Shown in pieces: positions 8,625 to 16,340 of a stretch of 64,000 bases of DNA. The stretch is from assembly GCF_900143185.1 (NCBI RefSeq), contig NZ_FSRQ01000006.1:95693-159692 (forward strand). The letters are read 5' to 3'. Both the position numbers and the translations under genes were made by a program. The first letter of the stretch is position 1. Every line of letters begins with the position of its first letter. The notes beneath the pieces were generated by a model. That model worked only from the letters and a program-made list of their open reading frames with translations. It was not told where the DNA came from and ran no database searches. Source of the stretch: Chryseobacterium scophthalmum. Its GTDB lineage: Bacteria > Bacteroidota > Bacteroidia > Flavobacteriales > Weeksellaceae.

Positions 8625-8657
8625 AACAAAAAAACCGTCCAGAAATCTGAACGGTTT
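8625..8657 (-). terminator. Rho-independent terminator after the DinB gene
   Basis: The stem AAACCGTTCAG / CTGGACGGTTT with a four-base loop is followed by a U-rich tract on the minus strand. It is about 80 nt past the DinB-family stop. Confidence 0.8.
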
Positions 8658-8735
8658 ATAAAAATTCTTAAGAAACCTTTTCTACACGCTGATTTTTTAT
8701 CATTAAAATAAATTATTTCAGTTGTTTGTTTGTAC

Positions 8736-9254
8736 TTAGTTCATAATTGGTACGTCTGTTTCTTTATAAATATTCCAGAAATTATAATCTGTCATTGGTG
8801 CGTCGGTGATTCCTATATTTCGTCCCATCGTTACAATTTGCCCTCTGTGATACGTTCCGTGTAAAATGATATGCTGAATGTATTCATATTTTGAAAAATC
8901 ACACTGAAACCATTGTGAGTCAATTTTTACATTTTTTATAAGATCTTCTTCAGATAAACTTTCTACATACTCCATTAGTTTTCGAGAGTTGTTTCTGATA
9001 GCATTGAAAATTTCTTCTTTACCGGTTGTTGCTGAAGTGGCAGCAAAATCAAAATCATCATTTTCTCCGATATGACTCCACCAATATTCCTGTGTTTGCC
9101 AAATGTGATGCAATGTTTTTAAGATTGTCGGAAAGCTTGAAATAACTTCCTGATTAAGTTGTTCATCAGATTTTGTAGAAAGCCAGTCGATGTACTTGTT
9201 AACAACCCAATTGTTGTACTGAGCGGTGTGAGTCATTAAAGTTTTTAGATTCAT
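8736..9254 (-). CDS. DinB family protein
   Basis: 172 residues forming a four-helix bundle. The three metal-binding histidines of the family are visible: one in TLKTLHHIW near 50, and two in ILHGTYHRGQ near 131-137. YWWSHIGEND and the closing FWNIYKE also fit. DinB proteins include thiol-dependent transferases and many of unknown role. Here the gene stands alone with its own terminator, so context does not narrow the function. The start follows from a short leader and the conserved N-terminal helix MNLKTLMTHTAQYNNWV. Confidence 0.85.
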   Translation of the reverse strand: MNLKTLMTHTAQYNNWVVNKYIDWLSTKSDEQLNQEVISSFPTILKTLHHIWQTQEYWWSHIGENDDFDFAATSATTGKEEIFNAIRNNSRKLMEYVESLSEEDLIKNVKIDSQWFQCDFSKYEYIQHIILHGTYHRGQIVTMGRNIGITDAPMTDYNFWNIYKETDVPIMN

Positions 9255-9311
9255 TGTGAAATATTTTATAGTTTGGTGTTATAAAATTAATAAAAAGTGT
9301 TTGATTTTTAT

Positions 9312-9345
9312 TAAAACAAAAACCGCTTTATTTAAAGAACGGTTT
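9312..9345 (-). terminator. Rho-independent terminator after the GNAT gene
   Basis: The stem AAACCG-TT-CTTT / AAAG-CGGTTT, with a two-base bulge and loop AAAT, is followed by a U-rich run. It is 17 nt past the acetyltransferase stop. Confidence 0.75.
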
Positions 9346-9361
9346 CATAGTATTCTGGTTA

Positions 9362-9859
9362 CTATTTATTTACAAATTGATATTCAATTTCATTTTCTTC
9401 AAGATCTCTCGTTTTAACAAAACCAACTCTGTCAAAAAGTTTTATTGCGTTACTGTTATTTTTGTCTGTAATCGCAATTACTTTTGTAAGACCCATATAA
9501 TTAACACCAAATTCGGCAGCCTGTTTCATCGCTGTGGTCATAAAACCTTTTCCATGAAATTCAGATTTCAAAATACAACCCAGTTCTCCCATTCCATGAT
9601 CAAAGCCACGATAATAACTCAAAGTTCCCATAATTTGATTGGTTTGTTTATTGGCAATTCCCCAATGAATTGATGAACCGTTTTGGTAATCCAGATTAAT
9701 TCTCTCCTGCATTTCTTTTGCATTTTCAACATTCAAAGCAGGCATTGCATCATAGAAAGATATTTCAACAATATCTTTAATATCATCATTTTGAATTTCT
9801 CTCAAAATGATGGTTTCGGAAACAATTTCCGGGAATTTATCGTAAGGTGGAAGGTTCAT
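9362..9859 (-). CDS. GNAT family N-acetyltransferase (RimJ/RimL type)
   Basis: 165 residues. It begins with the RimJ/RimL-like opening SETIILREIQNDDIKDI near 14-28. Central strands HWGIANKQTNQIMGTLSYY lead into GELGCILKSEFHGKGFMTTA near 97-116, the acetyl-CoA pyrophosphate loop. The segment NSNAIKLFDRVGFVK near 135-149 is motif B. Members acetylate ribosomal protein N-termini, drugs or other amines; the substrate cannot be read here. It is a single-gene unit bounded by a terminator. Confidence 0.9.
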   Translation of the reverse strand: MNLPPYDKFPEIVSETIILREIQNDDIKDIVEISFYDAMPALNVENAKEMQERINLDYQNGSSIHWGIANKQTNQIMGTLSYYRGFDHGMGELGCILKSEFHGKGFMTTAMKQAAEFGVNYMGLTKVIAITDKNNSNAIKLFDRVGFVKTRDLEENEIEYQFVNK

Positions 9860-9986
9860 TTACTTTTATAATTGGGTGATTTTTTACTCATAAATATTGA
9901 TTGCTTTTATTTAGCTTTGCAATCTTCTTCATTTATAGTGTCTGAAACAATGGCTTTATGGAAATATTTTGTTGTATGTTTTTACT

Positions 9987-11021
9987 TTATTTATGTGACA
10001 TTATTATTTCTTTTATTTTTTGTGCTATGATCACCGATGCTATTGGTGACCAATGAGTATCATCAAAATAGTAAATGTCTTTTTTATTTTTTAATTCCTC
10101 TGTCAATATTTCTTTTGAGTTGATGCAAATGTATTCTTTATTAAGCTTTTTGAAGTTATCAAAAAATATAGGCTTCGTCAGATTTTGCTTATCAACAATA
10201 TAATCATAATAGATATCGTATTTATCTGGTGAAGGTAAAAATATAAGTGTTATATTTTTTTCTTTAAGTTTTTCTGAGATGTTGTTTAAAATTCTGTTGA
10301 GTTTGATTGCATTTTCAGGTAAATTGTTTTGCCTGGTATTATTCAAGTCTTTATAATAAAAAAGTAACTTATTTGAATTATTGCTAAATAATGATTTCGT
10401 ATTTAATTCAACATTATAAACTTGTTCATTTGATAAATAATTTTTGTCTGTGAAGTATTTCAAAGCGTAATAAGGAAATCTTAAAGTTGTACGGGAAAAG
10501 AAATTGTATTCTTCTTTGTTTTGTTCGGGTTTATGATTTGTAACTATCGAATCTATTTGATGAATGTCAGTTCTGGATTTATTGTTTATATTTTTTACGT
10601 CATCAATTAAATCTCTTTCTACACCTTGTAAAATCACATATTGAACATTATAGGTATCAAAAAAATTACCATTGGACAATTCAACCAATTTTTGAATCTG
10701 ATTGTTTGAAATAAAGCGGTCAACGTGCAGAATACTGAAATCATTGGCTAAAACATTTTGATAACCACTCTTTCCCTGTTCTGAAAACGAATCTCCAATA
10801 GTCAGTATTTGATATGTTTTCGCTTTCGATTTTGATAGCTCAGTAAACTTCATTTCATGGTTGTAGGATGTGAAATTTTGCCGATATTTTTTATCTGTAG
10901 AGGGAATGAATCCTATACGCAATAAGTCTCCAGCATTAACTGTGAAAAACAAAAACGTAATGATGTATAAAACCAAGAAGGGTATAATGAAGATTGCCGT
11001 TTTTGAAATAAATCTTTTCAT
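9987..11021 (-). CDS. AlgJ/AlgX-like SGNH O-acetyltransferase partner protein
   Basis: 344 residues with one N-terminal membrane anchor (residues 8-28) and a periplasmic domain. The SGNH nucleophile motif is IGDSFSEQG near 75-83, and the Asp-His pair is DDTHWSP near 326-332. This matches the DHHW/AlgJ-AlgX group, which moves acetyl groups onto exported polysaccharide after an MBOAT protein carries them across the membrane. The MBOAT gene begins the operon and ends only 3 nt from this start, so the two surely work together. The acceptor polymer is not indicated by neighbours. Confidence 0.8.
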   Translation of the reverse strand: MKRFISKTAIFIIPFLVLYIITFLFFTVNAGDLLRIGFIPSTDKKYRQNFTSYNHEMKFTELSKSKAKTYQILTIGDSFSEQGKSGYQNVLANDFSILHVDRFISNNQIQKLVELSNGNFFDTYNVQYVILQGVERDLIDDVKNINNKSRTDIHQIDSIVTNHKPEQNKEEYNFFSRTTLRFPYYALKYFTDKNYLSNEQVYNVELNTKSLFSNNSNKLLFYYKDLNNTRQNNLPENAIKLNRILNNISEKLKEKNITLIFLPSPDKYDIYYDYIVDKQNLTKPIFFDNFKKLNKEYICINSKEILTEELKNKKDIYYFDDTHWSPIASVIIAQKIKEIIMSHK

Positions 11022-11024
11022 AGA

Positions 11025-12473
11025 TTAAAACTGAAAATAAATAAACTGTTGATCTTTTCCTGCAAACCAAAATATTGCAATGATAATAGCATAATACATT
11101 GCATATCTTAACGAGCTTTTCCATTTTGTTCCCAGCATTGCAATAGCGTATTGCTGTTCTCTGCCCAACCATTCAATAATAGTAAAAATAATAATAAGAA
11201 TGATAATAATAAGAACGGGAAAATGGGGTGTAATAGTTGGAATAGAAAAAAGAGATTTAGAAAATATACCTGAAATGTACGAAAGTGCGTGTGTTATATT
11301 TTCTGCTCTGAAAAATATCCATGCAAACACAGCCAAAGTAAAGGTTATGGTCATTTGAAAAAACTCTTTTACTGTGGGCAATAAATTTCCCTGTGCTACT
11401 GTTTCTAAATTATTACGGTTGGTTTTCATGATAATAGATGGCAAAATAAAAAGAGCATTTAATGCTCCCCAAACAATAAAAGTCCAGTTTGCACCGTGCC
11501 AAAAACCACTTACAATAAAAATAATAAATGTGTTGCGGATACGCATCCAGTTTCCTCCTTTGCTGCCACCTAATGGAATGTATAAATAATCTTTGAACCA
11601 CGAAGAAAGCGAAATATGCCAACGCCTCCAAAATTCTGCAATGTCTCTTGAAAAATAGGGGAATGCAAAATTTCTTAATAAATCTATTCCAAAAAGTCTT
11701 GCAGTTCCTATAGCAATATCAGAATATCCAGAAAAATCTCCATAAATCTGAAAGGCAAAAAAAATAGCTCCTAATGCTAAATTACTTCCGGATTGATCAG
11801 CAGAATTGTTGAAAATTTGATTGGCAAACTCAGCACAATTATCAGCGATAACTATTTTCTTGAAAAGTCCCCAAAGTATTTGCTTTAAACCGTCGACGGC
11901 TTTTGTGTAATCAAAAGTTCGTCTTTTTTTTATTTGTGGTAGTAAATGGGTTGCTCTTTCAATGGGTCCGGCAACAAGTAAAGGAAAGAAACTCACAAAA
12001 ACGGCATAGTCTACAACATTACTTTCTGCTTTAATTCTACGTTTATAAATATCGATCACATAAGAAAGCCCGTGAAATGTGTAAAAAGAAATACCAACCG
12101 GAAGAATTACTTTTAATGTCCAAGGGTTGACTTGCAAACCGACATAAGAAATTGTTTCGGCAAAAGATTCTGCAAAGAAGTTGTAATATTTAAATATACC
12201 AAGAAATCCAAGATTTACTGCTACGCTTAGCCAAAACCAAAATCGTTTTCTTTTTTGATTGTTTGCATCCTGCATTTTCAAGCCTGTAAAATAATCTAAA
12301 AGCGTAGAAAACATAAGCAAAAATAAAAAACGCCAATCCCAGCAAGCATAAAAAAAGTAGCTTGATAAGAGTAATAATATATTTTGAAGTTTGAGATTTT
12401 TATTTGTTAAAAACCAATAAAGCAGAAATACTACGGGTAAAAATATTACAAAGCCTATTGAGTTAAAAAGCAT
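11025..12473 (-). CDS. MBOAT family O-acyltransferase (AlgI-like)
   Basis: 482 residues, polytopic inner membrane protein with about 10-12 hydrophobic segments. It starts in the way typical of AlgI/DltB-like proteins (MLFNSIGFVIFLPVVFLLYW). Conserved blocks: GISFYTFHGLSYVIDIY, AGPIERATHLLPQ, and FWRRWHISLSSWFKDYLYIP near 280-300. The catalytic His is in WHGANWTF near 323. It is thought to pass acetyl groups from the cytoplasm to the periplasmic partner encoded 3 nt downstream. No glycosyltransferases or polymer export genes are nearby. Confidence 0.9.
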   Translation of the reverse strand: MLFNSIGFVIFLPVVFLLYWFLTNKNLKLQNILLLLSSYFFYACWDWRFLFLLMFSTLLDYFTGLKMQDANNQKRKRFWFWLSVAVNLGFLGIFKYYNFFAESFAETISYVGLQVNPWTLKVILPVGISFYTFHGLSYVIDIYKRRIKAESNVVDYAVFVSFFPLLVAGPIERATHLLPQIKKRRTFDYTKAVDGLKQILWGLFKKIVIADNCAEFANQIFNNSADQSGSNLALGAIFFAFQIYGDFSGYSDIAIGTARLFGIDLLRNFAFPYFSRDIAEFWRRWHISLSSWFKDYLYIPLGGSKGGNWMRIRNTFIIFIVSGFWHGANWTFIVWGALNALFILPSIIMKTNRNNLETVAQGNLLPTVKEFFQMTITFTLAVFAWIFFRAENITHALSYISGIFSKSLFSIPTITPHFPVLIIIILIIIFTIIEWLGREQQYAIAMLGTKWKSSLRYAMYYAIIIAIFWFAGKDQQFIYFQF

Positions 12474-12505
12474 CTTTTTATTTTATCTGTTTTTTAGTTT
12501 TTTTA

Positions 12506-12513
12506 CAAATTTA
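12506..12513 (-). promoter_or_regulatory. Possible -7 box for the MBOAT operon
   Basis: The minus strand reads TAAATTTG (TAnnTTTG), about 33 nt before the start at 12473. No TTG at 17-23 nt upstream was seen. Confidence 0.4.
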
Positions 12514-12754
12514 GTTTGTAGAGGATGCGGAGCGTTCCGTAGTTTTGTACATTGACAAATGGATTAATACGTCTACTAAGATATATATTTTCTGGCGGAA
12601 AATTCATTGCTGATGAAAACTTAACTTGTCCTTGTATGAAAATCACTATCATGGGCTATATTTACATTTGTGCAGACTTTTAGTTAATATTTTCAATACC
12701 CCCCCTTTTATCATTTTCATTAAACCAAAGAATGATTCAAAAGTGAAACCACCA

Positions 12755-12850
12755 TTATTCAAATTTAAAACTCTTGTTTTTAGCTAATATTCCTATTTCA
12801 ATTTCAGCTTCATTCATCAGTGCCTCTGTGCTGTTTGAAAATCTTTCCAT
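12755..12850 (-). other. Tiny 31-codon frame in the 12474-12884 gap; possible gene remnant
   Basis: The 411-nt gap between the MBOAT operon and the metallophosphoesterase has no full gene. One minus-strand frame starts MERFSNSTEALMNEAEIEIG and stops after 31 codons. The amphipathic, acidic reading looks protein-like, but there is no ribosome-site or promoter support. It may be the remnant of a lost gene or chance. A run of eight C lies near 12697-12706. Confidence 0.2.
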
Positions 12851-12884
12851 TTTACTTTATCTGAAACTATTTGTTAAACATTTT

Positions 12885-13730
12885 TTACTGAAGTTTCCAA
12901 TTAAACTTTGTCATTTTATTCGTCAGTTTCTGATCAACAGTTTCAATGCTTAATTCTCCGTTTTCTTTTGTCAAGATTACCATACAGCCTTTTTCTAAAA
13001 TTCCACTTTCGTTAAATTTCAGCTCCTTTACTTTTATGGATTCTGTGATGCCATTAAAATCTGTTTCCTGTTTAAAAGCTTCTCCTGTATGTCCATAAAA
13101 ATGATAATGAAAAATTACATTATCCAATATTTCTCTGATTTCAGTCATACCATAACCGCTTTGGCTATCGTCTTTATCGTGGGTAATTAAGATATCAAAA
13201 GTGTCTTTTGTTTTTAACAGCTTTTTGATTTCCTTTCTTTCGTAATCCTGAATAAAACGTTTTTCTGATCTTCCTTTTCTGTCTCCGATTCTGCCGATGC
13301 CTACAAAATTTAAAACTTCATTTTCTGTTTCTAATTTTTGTTGTAAACCCGATCTGCAGACAAAAACTCTTTCATAAACATCAATTGGAAACAGGCTGTT
13401 TTGAGAATTTTCCTTTTCCAGATTATTTAAAAAATCGTGATCTTCATGATTTCCACGAACACAGATCATATTGATATTAAGTTCATCTAAAAATAACTTT
13501 ATTTTTTGATCTGTTTTAATAAAATCGTCATGAAATCCCAGTTCATCTCTGTCATATTGAGCATGCTTTATCGTTGCCTTGTCCAGATTTTCTATGTTCG
13601 GATAAGCTCCCATATCTCCGCATTGCAGGATGAAATCAATTTTGTTGCCTGTTTCTTTTTGGTATAAATCTACCAGTTTGAAAGGCAATAGCATCTTACC
13701 GTGTATGTCAGAAAAAATAGCTACTCTCAT
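12885..13730 (-). CDS. Calcineurin-like metallophosphoesterase
   Basis: 281 residues, cytoplasmic. All five motif blocks of the superfamily are present in order: FSDIHGK near 6 (D8, H10), QCGDMGAY near 36 (GDxx), CVRGNHED near 114 (GNHD/E), ILITHDKDD near 186, and FYGHTGEA near 218 (GHxx). A dinuclear metal centre is therefore expected. Substrates in the family range from phosphoproteins to nucleotides and nucleic acids; no feature here decides. It stands alone between two gaps on the minus strand. Confidence 0.85.
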   Translation of the reverse strand: MRVAIFSDIHGKMLLPFKLVDLYQKETGNKIDFILQCGDMGAYPNIENLDKATIKHAQYDRDELGFHDDFIKTDQKIKLFLDELNINMICVRGNHEDHDFLNNLEKENSQNSLFPIDVYERVFVCRSGLQQKLETENEVLNFVGIGRIGDRKGRSEKRFIQDYERKEIKKLLKTKDTFDILITHDKDDSQSGYGMTEIREILDNVIFHYHFYGHTGEAFKQETDFNGITESIKVKELKFNESGILEKGCMVILTKENGELSIETVDQKLTNKMTKFNWKLQ

Positions 13731-13821
13731 TATTTATATTTTTTGCATTTAAAAAAATAAAATTAAAGATAATCGAAAACAATTAAGATTAAAACAGATT
13801 TAGCTATCCCATAATTCTTTA

Positions 13822-13855
13822 GAGACAAAAATCCCGAACGTGAAATTCGGGATTT
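13822..13855 (-). terminator. Rho-independent terminator, AAAATCCCGAA stem
   Basis: A perfect 11-bp stem AAAATCCCGAA / TTCGGGATTTT with a 6-7 nt loop is followed by a U-rich run on the minus strand. It serves the small membrane-protein gene that stops at 13886. Confidence 0.8.
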
Positions 13856-13885
13856 TGTTTATTGCTAAATTTCTAAACCTACCAA

Positions 13886-14191
13886 TTATATTTTGAATAC
13901 AGTAATGGAAATTATAAATCCAATTACGCCCGCGATTGCCCATGCAATTTTGTGGCTTTTCGGAGCGTCACTCACCCAAACTTTAGGATCTTTTGTTTTA
14001 TTTTTACTTTCAGTTGTTGTAATATCTCCTCCCGGAAAAACAAACATTGCAATTCCGATTAAAACAAAAACCGGTGCTGCTAGAACAAATTTAAAAACTG
14101 ATCCTGTTGTTTCCATCATTCCATATCCTAAATATGTGAATATGCCACCACAAAAAATGGCAAGAATCCCAAATAATCTTCCTAATTGCAT
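13886..14191 (-). CDS. Small membrane protein of unknown function
   Basis: 101 residues with three hydrophobic segments (about 5-24, 31-50 and 80-99). Between the second and third is a charged loop with DITTTESKNKTKDPKVWVSD. No named family was recognised. It starts 24 nt after the lipoprotein gene at 14216-14959 and runs the same way, so co-transcription is likely. A plus-strand frame of equal length lies over it, but the gene direction of the neighbours, the terminator and the membrane profile favour this strand. Confidence 0.65.
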   Translation of the reverse strand: MQLGRLFGILAIFCGGIFTYLGYGMMETTGSVFKFVLAAPVFVLIGIAMFVFPGGDITTTESKNKTKDPKVWVSDAPKSHKIAWAIAGVIGFIISITVFKI

Positions 14192-14215
14192 AGTATAGTT
14201 TTTTAGTTAAAAAGA

Positions 14216-14959
14216 TTATTTATAATGAGGTTTTACCACTAAGCTTGTAATTTTACCATTCTCCCAGGTTGTATATACCTTTGCTATGTTTTTGAAAATG
14301 TCGGTAGTTTTGAAAATATAAAATTTACCATCTTTGGAAAAATAATTTACTTCTGCTTTCATGCTCATACGGTTTACAGGCAAATCTCCTTCGTTTTTTG
14401 TAATAGTCATCACATCTTTACCGTCTTTTACATACGGAGCAAAGGCATTTAATAAATTTATTTCTTTAGAGAAAGAGTCTACTATTTTTTGAGCTTCAGG
14501 AGAAATTACATTGCTGGACTTTGTAATTTTAGGATTCATAAGAACGAATTGCTCTTCGGAAGGATTTGTGATCACTACTTTATCTATTGAACTATTATCA
14601 TCAATTAGAAAAAACTCGTCATCAAAACCGTTGTCTATATCGTGAGAATAATAAGCAAGATTAACGTTGTCATCGCTTTTTACTTCTGCATCTTTGTTGA
14701 AAGCTTTAAGGAAAATCATTTCATTTTTAGGATTCTTCACTTCAAAATAAACATATTTTTTACCATTTGGAGCAATAAGTAGGGTAGAATCTTTGTCGTT
14801 TCGTAATACTTTGCTTTCTTCTAATTTTAAAATTGTTATTGGGTTTTCATACACTTTAAACTCTTTGCCCATTTCTACGTTTTGATCTTTTTGTCCGCAA
14901 GATGTAAGTAGGAATGCAACAGAAAAAAATGATGCTACTAAAATTGATTTACTTTTCAT
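14216..14959 (-). CDS. Lipoprotein of unknown function
   Basis: 247 residues with a lipoprotein signal: MKSKSILVASFFSVAFLLTSC, Cys at 21. The mature domain has many beta strands, including KKYVYFEVKNPKNEMIFLKA near 68-87, and ends in KVYTTWENGKITSLVVKPHY. It is probably anchored in the outer membrane or periplasm. No catalytic motif was recognised. Its neighbours are a secreted protein gene 137 nt upstream and the small membrane protein 24 nt downstream; together these three may form one envelope-related unit. Confidence 0.7.
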   Translation of the reverse strand: MKSKSILVASFFSVAFLLTSCGQKDQNVEMGKEFKVYENPITILKLEESKVLRNDKDSTLLIAPNGKKYVYFEVKNPKNEMIFLKAFNKDAEVKSDDNVNLAYYSHDIDNGFDDEFFLIDDNSSIDKVVITNPSEEQFVLMNPKITKSSNVISPEAQKIVDSFSKEINLLNAFAPYVKDGKDVMTITKNEGDLPVNRMSMKAEVNYFSKDGKFYIFKTTDIFKNIAKVYTTWENGKITSLVVKPHYK

Positions 14960-15096
14960 GTTTTTTAATTATTATTTAGGTTATTGTTTTTTTGTTTTTT
15001 GCCAAGCGGTATTAAATCCTAATCTTACTTTTTGATGCAACTGTTACTACAAAATGTAAAATTTTATTTAGATCCTGTTCCGTTGATTCGAATAAT

Positions 15097-16221
15097 TTAT
15101 TGCTTAATGCTTTTTAGAAAAGTCTGCATGTATGTATCTACATCCTGTGCTGTTGCTGTACTTCTTCCAATTTCATTGCACATCATCAAAATAATATCAG
15201 GATTTGTAGGATGATTTAGAATAAATATTTTAAACTGACCAACATCCTTATTGTATTTTCCATCTGTAGAATTAAATAAACTTGACTGAAACGAATACCC
15301 CTTCATTTTACCAAATTCAACTTTTTGATACAAACTCATTAAATCTAAAGACTTTATCTCTTTGTTTAGATTGTAATTTAGATTTTGGATTCTTTCATCT
15401 CTGAAAAAAATACAGATATGATACCAAGGTAATTCATATTTTTTTAAATCATATTCATGATTTTTTTTTACTTTATCATTATTTGACTCATAAGTAGCTG
15501 CGTAAATAAAATCTTTTGCCAGTTCATCTACATTCAGACCAGGATGTGAACTTTTTTCAAAAGCAAAAACTTTATAGGCTACCTGATTAGAATACATTTT
15601 ATAGCCTATTTCTGTATCACTTCTACCTAATTGTCCTGTTTGTGTTACATCTATATCATCTTTTATATTGGTTTTATCTATGATTGCATCAAGGTAAGGA
15701 AGATATAGATTTTTTGCTTCCCAAATAGGAACGTTGAAATAGATGGGTTCTAATAATTGAACTTTTTGTCCATATTGCTGATAACCTGTTTCTTCCTTAA
15801 CCCAAAGTCCGATTTCTACTCTTATGGTTTTTTGCTTTTCCAATCCATTGGCTCCATCCAAAACCCATTGAAGTTTATTTCCTTTAGTGTAAAAATCATT
15901 TCCTTCAAAAACACTGAATTTCTTTGTAGCTGGTGTGTTTTTAAGAAAATCTTCCATAGCAGTATAGCCGTCTTTCTGCATACCCCAATGGGTGATATAA
16001 GTTTTGGTATTATCTGAAAACTCTACATACAAGTTTGAAAAACCAGAATAAATGGTTACACTTTTTGGTTTTTTGAAGCTGACCTGTAAAGTTGCTAAGT
16101 CATTTTTAGAAATTGTTGCGCCAGATTTTACTTCTTTACCATTGATAAATGCCGAAAGTTGTGCTTTACCAAAACTAAAGAAAAGTAATGATAGCAATAA
16201 TAATAAACGTGTAGTTTTCAT
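15097..16221 (-). CDS. Secreted protein of unknown function
   Basis: 374 residues with a signal peptide (MKTTRLLLLLSLLFFSFGKAQ) and no lipobox Cys. The N-terminal ~160 residues are strand-rich and read like an Ig-like or carbohydrate-binding domain. The remaining part contains WEAKNLYLPYLDAIID near 189 and a C-terminal domain with KGYSFQSSLFN and VDTYMQTFLKSI. No active-site motif was found. A well-formed promoter (16272-16302) lies upstream, so it likely opens the transcript that continues to the lipoprotein at 14216. Confidence 0.65.
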   Translation of the reverse strand: MKTTRLLLLLSLLFFSFGKAQLSAFINGKEVKSGATISKNDLATLQVSFKKPKSVTIYSGFSNLYVEFSDNTKTYITHWGMQKDGYTAMEDFLKNTPATKKFSVFEGNDFYTKGNKLQWVLDGANGLEKQKTIRVEIGLWVKEETGYQQYGQKVQLLEPIYFNVPIWEAKNLYLPYLDAIIDKTNIKDDIDVTQTGQLGRSDTEIGYKMYSNQVAYKVFAFEKSSHPGLNVDELAKDFIYAATYESNNDKVKKNHEYDLKKYELPWYHICIFFRDERIQNLNYNLNKEIKSLDLMSLYQKVEFGKMKGYSFQSSLFNSTDGKYNKDVGQFKIFILNHPTNPDIILMMCNEIGRSTATAQDVDTYMQTFLKSIKQ

Positions 16222-16271
16222 GGTTATAATCTAAGAATTCAATTGTTATTAGTTTGTTGTTAAAAATTTCC

Positions 16272-16302
16272 CAAATATAGGATATATCTTATAAATGAGC
16301 AA
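16272..16302 (-). promoter_or_regulatory. Promoter, TTG-N20-TATATTTG
   Basis: On the minus strand TTG (16302-16300) is separated by exactly 20 nt from TATATTTG (16279-16272). This matches the Bacteroidota primary-sigma consensus TTG-N17-23-TAnnTTTG. Transcription would start near 16265, about 45 nt before the ATG at 16221. Confidence 0.65.
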
Positions 16303-16340
16303 GTTGAAATAAGCAATAGGTTTTTAAAATAGCAACTTTC

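Noticed and set aside
13893..14198. Plus-strand frame of 101 codons over the small membrane protein
   Set aside because: It mirrors the minus-strand gene; the terminator and neighbour directions support the minus strand.
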